Notes under the pieces: model-generated
Database searches by the model: none
What the model saw: the letters and a program-made list of their open reading frames with translations, nothing else
What the model was told of the DNA's origin: nothing
Shown here: piece by piece, positions 61,104 through 64,000 of the stretch
Layout of the letters: every line of letters starts with the position of its first letter
Position numbering within the stretch: the stretch's first letter is position 1
Position numbers and translations under genes: made by a program
NCBI RefSeq assembly: GCF_036002945.1
Contig: NZ_CP108529.1
Location: 1,922,001 to 1,986,000 of the forward strand
DNA: 64,000 nt
DNA from: Streptomyces sp. NBC_01224
GTDB taxonomy: Bacteria; Actinomycetota; Actinomycetes; Streptomycetales; Streptomycetaceae
Reading direction: 5' to 3'

Positions 61104-61463
61104 CCTGCGGCACCTGCGTCCGCAGGAGTCGTCGGTGGTCGCCGTCGCGTTGGGCACGTGGCGATCGTGCCCTTCACCGGCTGCGTACCTGTCCGGGCCT
61201 CGCCGAACCGGCGGCGGCGCGGACCGATCTCGCCCGTGAATCGCTGACCGCGGCGAAGGTCCTGATGAAGCGCGCGACGTAGCAGGTGAAGGCAGGGATC
61301 GGCGAGGTGGGCCGTGGCCCGCATGAAGGACCAGCACGGCTGGATGAACTGCCCTGCCGGTCGCACGCCGCACGACCGGCACGGCCGAACGAACGGCCGG
61401 GGCGAGACCGTGCGCAACCGGCCCCGGCCGCACAGTGCCCCCGTCAACCGGGCACGGCGCGCG
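61104..61463. other. 360-base intergenic region without a supported gene
   Basis: No frame shows a convincing start, ribosome site and family. A plus-strand tail (RTDLARESLTAAKVLMKRAT then a stop near 61281) looks protein-like and might be a gene remnant. No strong hairpin was found. Confidence 0.4.
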
Positions 61464-62123
61464 TCAGCGCGTGCCCTTGCCCTCCAGATAGGCCAGCACC
61501 GCAAGCACCCGCCGGTGCACCGTGCCGTCGTCCGGTTCCAGGCCGAGCTTGGCGAAGATCGAGCCGATGTGCTTGCTCACGGCCCGTTCCGTCACCACCA
61601 GTTCGGTGGCGATGGTGCCGTTCGCCTTGCCCTGTGCCATCAGTTCCAGGACTTCGCGCTCGCGCGGAGTGAGGCTCTGCAGGGGCTGGGCCGACGACTT
61701 GCGGGTCAGCAGCTGGGTCACGACCTCGGGGTCGAGCGCCGTGCCGCCGCCCGCCACCCGGTCGAGCGCCTGCAGGAACTGGTCGACGCGGCCCACCCGG
61801 TCCTTCAGCAGGTACCCGATGCCCTGGGCGCCCTGGGCGAGCAGCTCGGCGGCGTACGTCTCCTCGACGTACTGCGAGAGGACCAGGATCGGCAGTTCGG
61901 GCATCTCCGCGCGGGCGGCGAGTGCGGCACGCAGCCCCTCGTCGCGGAAGGTGGGCGGGAGCCGTACGTCGAGCACGGCGGCGTCCGGGCGGTGTTCCAG
62001 CAGGGCGGGCAGCACCTCGGGTCCGGTCGCCGCGTCGGCCACCACCTCGTGGCCCGAGCTGGTGAGCAGCAGGATCAGCCCCTCCCTCAGCAGCGCGTTG
62101 TCCTCGGCGATCACGATCCGCAC
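61464..62123 (-). CDS. NarL/LuxR-family response regulator
   Basis: A 219-residue two-component regulator. Receiver domain: acidic pair in VIAEDNALLREG, phosphoacceptor Asp in DAAVLDVRLPP and Lys in YLLKDRVGR. The C-terminal LuxR helix-turn-helix reads LTPREREVLELMAQG and TERAVSKHIGSIFAKLGL. GTG 62123 lies inside the kinase 3' end (13-base overlap) with GTGGAG upstream. It pairs with the adjacent histidine kinase and may control the divergent ABC exporter. Confidence 0.95.
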   Translation of the reverse strand: MRIVIAEDNALLREGLILLLTSSGHEVVADAATGPEVLPALLEHRPDAAVLDVRLPPTFRDEGLRAALAARAEMPELPILVLSQYVEETYAAELLAQGAQGIGYLLKDRVGRVDQFLQALDRVAGGGTALDPEVVTQLLTRKSSAQPLQSLTPREREVLELMAQGKANGTIATELVVTERAVSKHIGSIFAKLGLEPDDGTVHRRVLAVLAYLEGKGTR

Positions 62124-63340
62124 GGCAGCTCCACTTCGATGTGCGTCGGCCCCCCGGTGGGGCTGTTGATGCGGGTGGTGCCGTCGAGGGCGGCGATCCG
62201 TCGCCTGATTCCGACCAGCCCGCTGCCGGCGCGTTCGTCCGCGCCGCCGTGACCATCGTCGCCGATGGCCACCCGCAGGGTGCCGGGGGTCCGGTCGATC
62301 CGTACGGTCGCGGCTGTCGCACCGCTGTGTTTGCTGATGTTGGTGAGGGCCTCGGCGATGACGAAGTAGGCGGCGGCTTCGATCGCGGCCGGCAGCCGTC
62401 GCCCGTCCTCGACACCGTCGATCTCCGCGGTGACGGGCACGCTGACGTCGGCGGCCAACGCCCGTACCGCACCGGCCAGACCACGGTCCGTCAGTACGGG
62501 CGGATGGATGCCGCGCACCACATGCCTCAGTTCCGCGAGTGCCGCCTCCGCGCCGTCCTGTGCCTCGTCGAGGCGGATGCGCGCGGCGGCCGGGTCGCGG
62601 TCGAGGAGCTGCTTGGCGAGGCCGATGCGCATGGACAGGGCGACGATCCTGGCCTGGGCGCCGTCGTGCAGATCCCGTTCGATGCGTCGCAGTTCGGCGC
62701 CGTGCGCCTCGACCGCCCCGGCCCGGCTCTCGGTCAGCTGGGCGATCCGCTCGGCGAGCGCGGTGGACGGCGAGGAGGTGAGCAGCGACCGGGTCCAGCT
62801 CGCCGACAGATCCGCGAGTACGCAATGCCAGCGCAGCATCCATCCCCGGCGCGCGGGCAGCGGTGTCCCGTACTCGTCGGCGGCCCGCCGGTCCAGCAGG
62901 TGCACGACGGGCAGCGCGGCCCCGTCGACGAGGAGCCCGACCGGCCACAGCACCATCGTGAGGTAGCCGAGGAGGTTGCCCATGAGCGCCTGGATCGGCA
63001 GCCAGAGCGCGTCGCGCCAGACCGTCGGGTCGGTGAGCACGCGTCGGACCCGCTCGGAGAGTTCACCGCCGTCCAGCGGTGGATACGGCGTCGGCGTGAA
63101 CGGCACGCCGAGCCGCGCGGCTGCCCGACGGCGCTCGAACTCCGCGAACCGGCGCAGCACTTTGGCGGCCTCGGGCAGGGCGGGCAGCCCGATGATCACA
63201 ACAGCGAACATCAGGGCCGCCACCACCAGGAACGTGCCCACATATGCGAGCAGCGCGATCGGAATGCCGATGAACAGATAGCGCGACGCATCCCACGAAC
63301 GCCGGATGGCGACCGTCAGTGGGGCGGGAGTGGTGCTCAT
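62111..63340 (-). CDS. sensor histidine kinase (HisKA_3 type)
   Basis: A 409-residue membrane kinase. A conserved N-terminal sensor region with about four membrane segments (residues about 20-55 and 110-140, as YVGTFLVVAALMFAVVIIGL) precedes the dimerisation helix with the phosphorylated His in RRIERDLHDGAQARI. The ATPase domain has EALTNISKHS, GDDGHGGADE and GSGLVGIRRR. It is divergent from the ABC transporter gene, the usual arrangement for systems sensing envelope or antibiotic stress. Confidence 0.95.
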   Translation of the reverse strand: MSTTPAPLTVAIRRSWDASRYLFIGIPIALLAYVGTFLVVAALMFAVVIIGLPALPEAAKVLRRFAEFERRRAAARLGVPFTPTPYPPLDGGELSERVRRVLTDPTVWRDALWLPIQALMGNLLGYLTMVLWPVGLLVDGAALPVVHLLDRRAADEYGTPLPARRGWMLRWHCVLADLSASWTRSLLTSSPSTALAERIAQLTESRAGAVEAHGAELRRIERDLHDGAQARIVALSMRIGLAKQLLDRDPAAARIRLDEAQDGAEAALAELRHVVRGIHPPVLTDRGLAGAVRALAADVSVPVTAEIDGVEDGRRLPAAIEAAAYFVIAEALTNISKHSGATAATVRIDRTPGTLRVAIGDDGHGGADERAGSGLVGIRRRIAALDGTTRINSPTGGPTHIEVELPCGS

Positions 63341-63462
63341 GGCACAGCACGTTACGGGGGTTCACCCGCCACCGGAGTGGGGGCCTCCCCCTGACCGTGG
63401 TGGAGCTGGCTGAACCCCCTGTCCGGGAGCGCGCACCCTCGCCCGGAGACCCGCTTCTTCAT

Positions 63463-63477
63463 AGCGTTTATGACGCT
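63463..63477. promoter_or_regulatory. 15-bp dyad upstream of the ABC exporter gene
   Basis: AGCGT-TTATG-ACGCT is a perfect 5+5 dyad 27 bases before the ATPase start, in the AT-rich part of the divergent interval. It is a candidate site for the adjacent response regulator. Confidence 0.45.
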
Positions 63478-63504
63478 CGGAAAGAACGAGGCGGAGAAGG
63501 AACG

Positions 63505-64000
63505 GTGGAGTCGACGGTGGACACGATCACAGCGGTGCGGGCGACCGCGCTGAGTCTGGAGTCGGTGAGCCGACGCTACGGACGGCGTGGCGGCGGCAGC
63601 CAGGAGGCGATCGCGCTCGACGCGGTGAGCTGTGCGGTCCCGGCCGGGAGCTTCACCGCGGTGGTGGGCCCCTCGGGATCGGGGAAGAGCACGTTCCTGC
63701 AGTGTGCGGCGGGCCTGGACCGTCCGACGGCGGGGACGGTACGGGTCGGGGGCACCGATCTCGGCTCGCTGTCCGAGGCCGCACTGACCCGGTTGCGCCG
63801 TGACCGGATCGGCTTCGTCTTCCAGTCGCACGCCCTGAATCTGGTGCCGTCGCTGAACATCGAGGAGAACGTCGTGCTGCCGCTGGTGCTGGCGGGCGCC
63901 GATCCGGCGGACGAACGAGTGTTGGCTCGCGGCCGGGATCTGCTGGCCCGGGTCGGCCTGACGGGCCGCGGCGGGCAGGGCCCCGCGACGCTCTCCGGCG
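63505..64000 (+). CDS. ABC transporter ATP-binding protein, MacB/LolD-like (3' end outside window)
   Basis: At least 165 residues of an exporter ATPase. Walker A is GPSGSGKSTFLQCAAGLDRP and the Q-loop region FVFQSHALNLVPSLNIEENV is typical of the MacB/LolD group; the sequence ends within the start of the signature motif (ATLSG). GTG 63505 has GAAGGA five bases upstream. A permease with an FtsX domain is expected next. The divergent two-component system probably regulates it. Confidence 0.92.
   Translation, partial: MESTVDTITAVRATALSLESVSRRYGRRGGGSQEAIALDAVSCAVPAGSFTAVVGPSGSGKSTFLQCAAGLDRPTAGTVRVGGTDLGSLSEAALTRLRRDRIGFVFQSHALNLVPSLNIEENVVLPLVLAGADPADERVLARGRDLLARVGLTGRGGQGPATLSG

Noticed and set aside
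61200..61281. A plus-strand protein-like tail ending MKRAT-stop as a gene
   Set aside because: No start, ribosome site or recognisable family; noted only as a possible remnant.
1..64000. CRISPR arrays, rRNA or tRNA genes
   Set aside because: No regularly spaced repeats and no cloverleaf-like or rRNA-like sequences were noticed on reading the intergenic regions. A tRNAscan/Infernal run would be needed to exclude them fully.

Overview
The window is a 64 kb piece of a very high-GC actinobacterial chromosome, almost certainly Streptomyces or a close relative. The signs are near-total G/C at third codon positions, many GTG starts with 4-nt GTGA/ATGA overlaps, several apparent leaderless promoters, mycothiol-type enzymes, a single rare TTA codon, and gene orders typical of streptomycetes (cysI-cysH-cysC-cysD-cysN-ssu; glgX-treY-treZ). 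I see no rRNA, tRNA, CRISPR array or intact mobile element.

Layout. 0-6.5 kb: an aromatic-acid/CoA catabolic island with an MFS importer, a PcaF-like thiolase, a LysR regulator, a CoA-transferase locus that appears to have suffered an internal deletion joining subunit A to the last residues of subunit B, and a 3-hydroxyacyl-CoA dehydrogenase. 6.6-12.9 kb: a VOC protein, an AraC regulator, a YihY/BrkB membrane protein, an AidB-like acyl-CoA dehydrogenase ending in a very strong terminator, a GAF regulator with an upstream inverted repeat, and a GNAT acetyltransferase. 13.0-22.6 kb: a complete assimilatory sulfate reduction and sulfonate uptake locus, with a short leader peptide and hairpin, siroheme sulfite/nitrite reductase, a small two-CxxC protein, APS reductase, APS kinase, both ATP sulfurylase subunits, two doubtful small ORFs with a hairpin, an SsuABC-type transporter and a sirohydrochlorin chelatase for the reductase cofactor.

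22.6-36.9 kb: a secreted beta-helix protein, a DsbA-fold protein, a mycothiol-type isomerase-fold protein, a ketopantoate reductase remnant carrying a hexanucleotide repeat, an aldo/keto reductase, an ABC ATPase, two small conserved proteins, a subtilisin-type protease, a macrolide-type glycosyltransferase, a CUT1 sugar importer without its own ATPase, and an aminoglycoside-phosphotransferase-fold kinase. 37.1-40.5 kb: a WXG100/type VII-like cassette with a large Ala/Gly-rich repetitive partner and accessory proteins. 40.5-42.7 kb: a DnaQ-type exonuclease preceded by a 37-residue degenerate copy of its own N-terminus, then an SAV2148-type protein with a HEPN-like region.

43-57.6 kb: glycogen/trehalose genes glgX, treY and treZ. 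TreY and TreZ are separated by about 8 kb holding a degenerate P450, an FHA protein, a GNAT protein, a gene graveyard (remnants of a surface protein, a tyrosine recombinase and a GNAT enzyme), a C-terminally shortened alpha-L-fucosidase, an MFS transporter and a GH1 beta-glucosidase. treY carries the only in-frame TTA (bldA-type) codon I found. 57.6-64 kb: an aldo/keto reductase, an M24 peptidase, a small-molecule kinase, a VOC protein, a two-component system, and a divergent ABC exporter ATPase cut by the window edge.

Start sites were chosen from visible ribosome-binding sites, gene overlaps or leaderless -10 boxes. Family names come from recognised motifs and remembered family architecture, not from any search.
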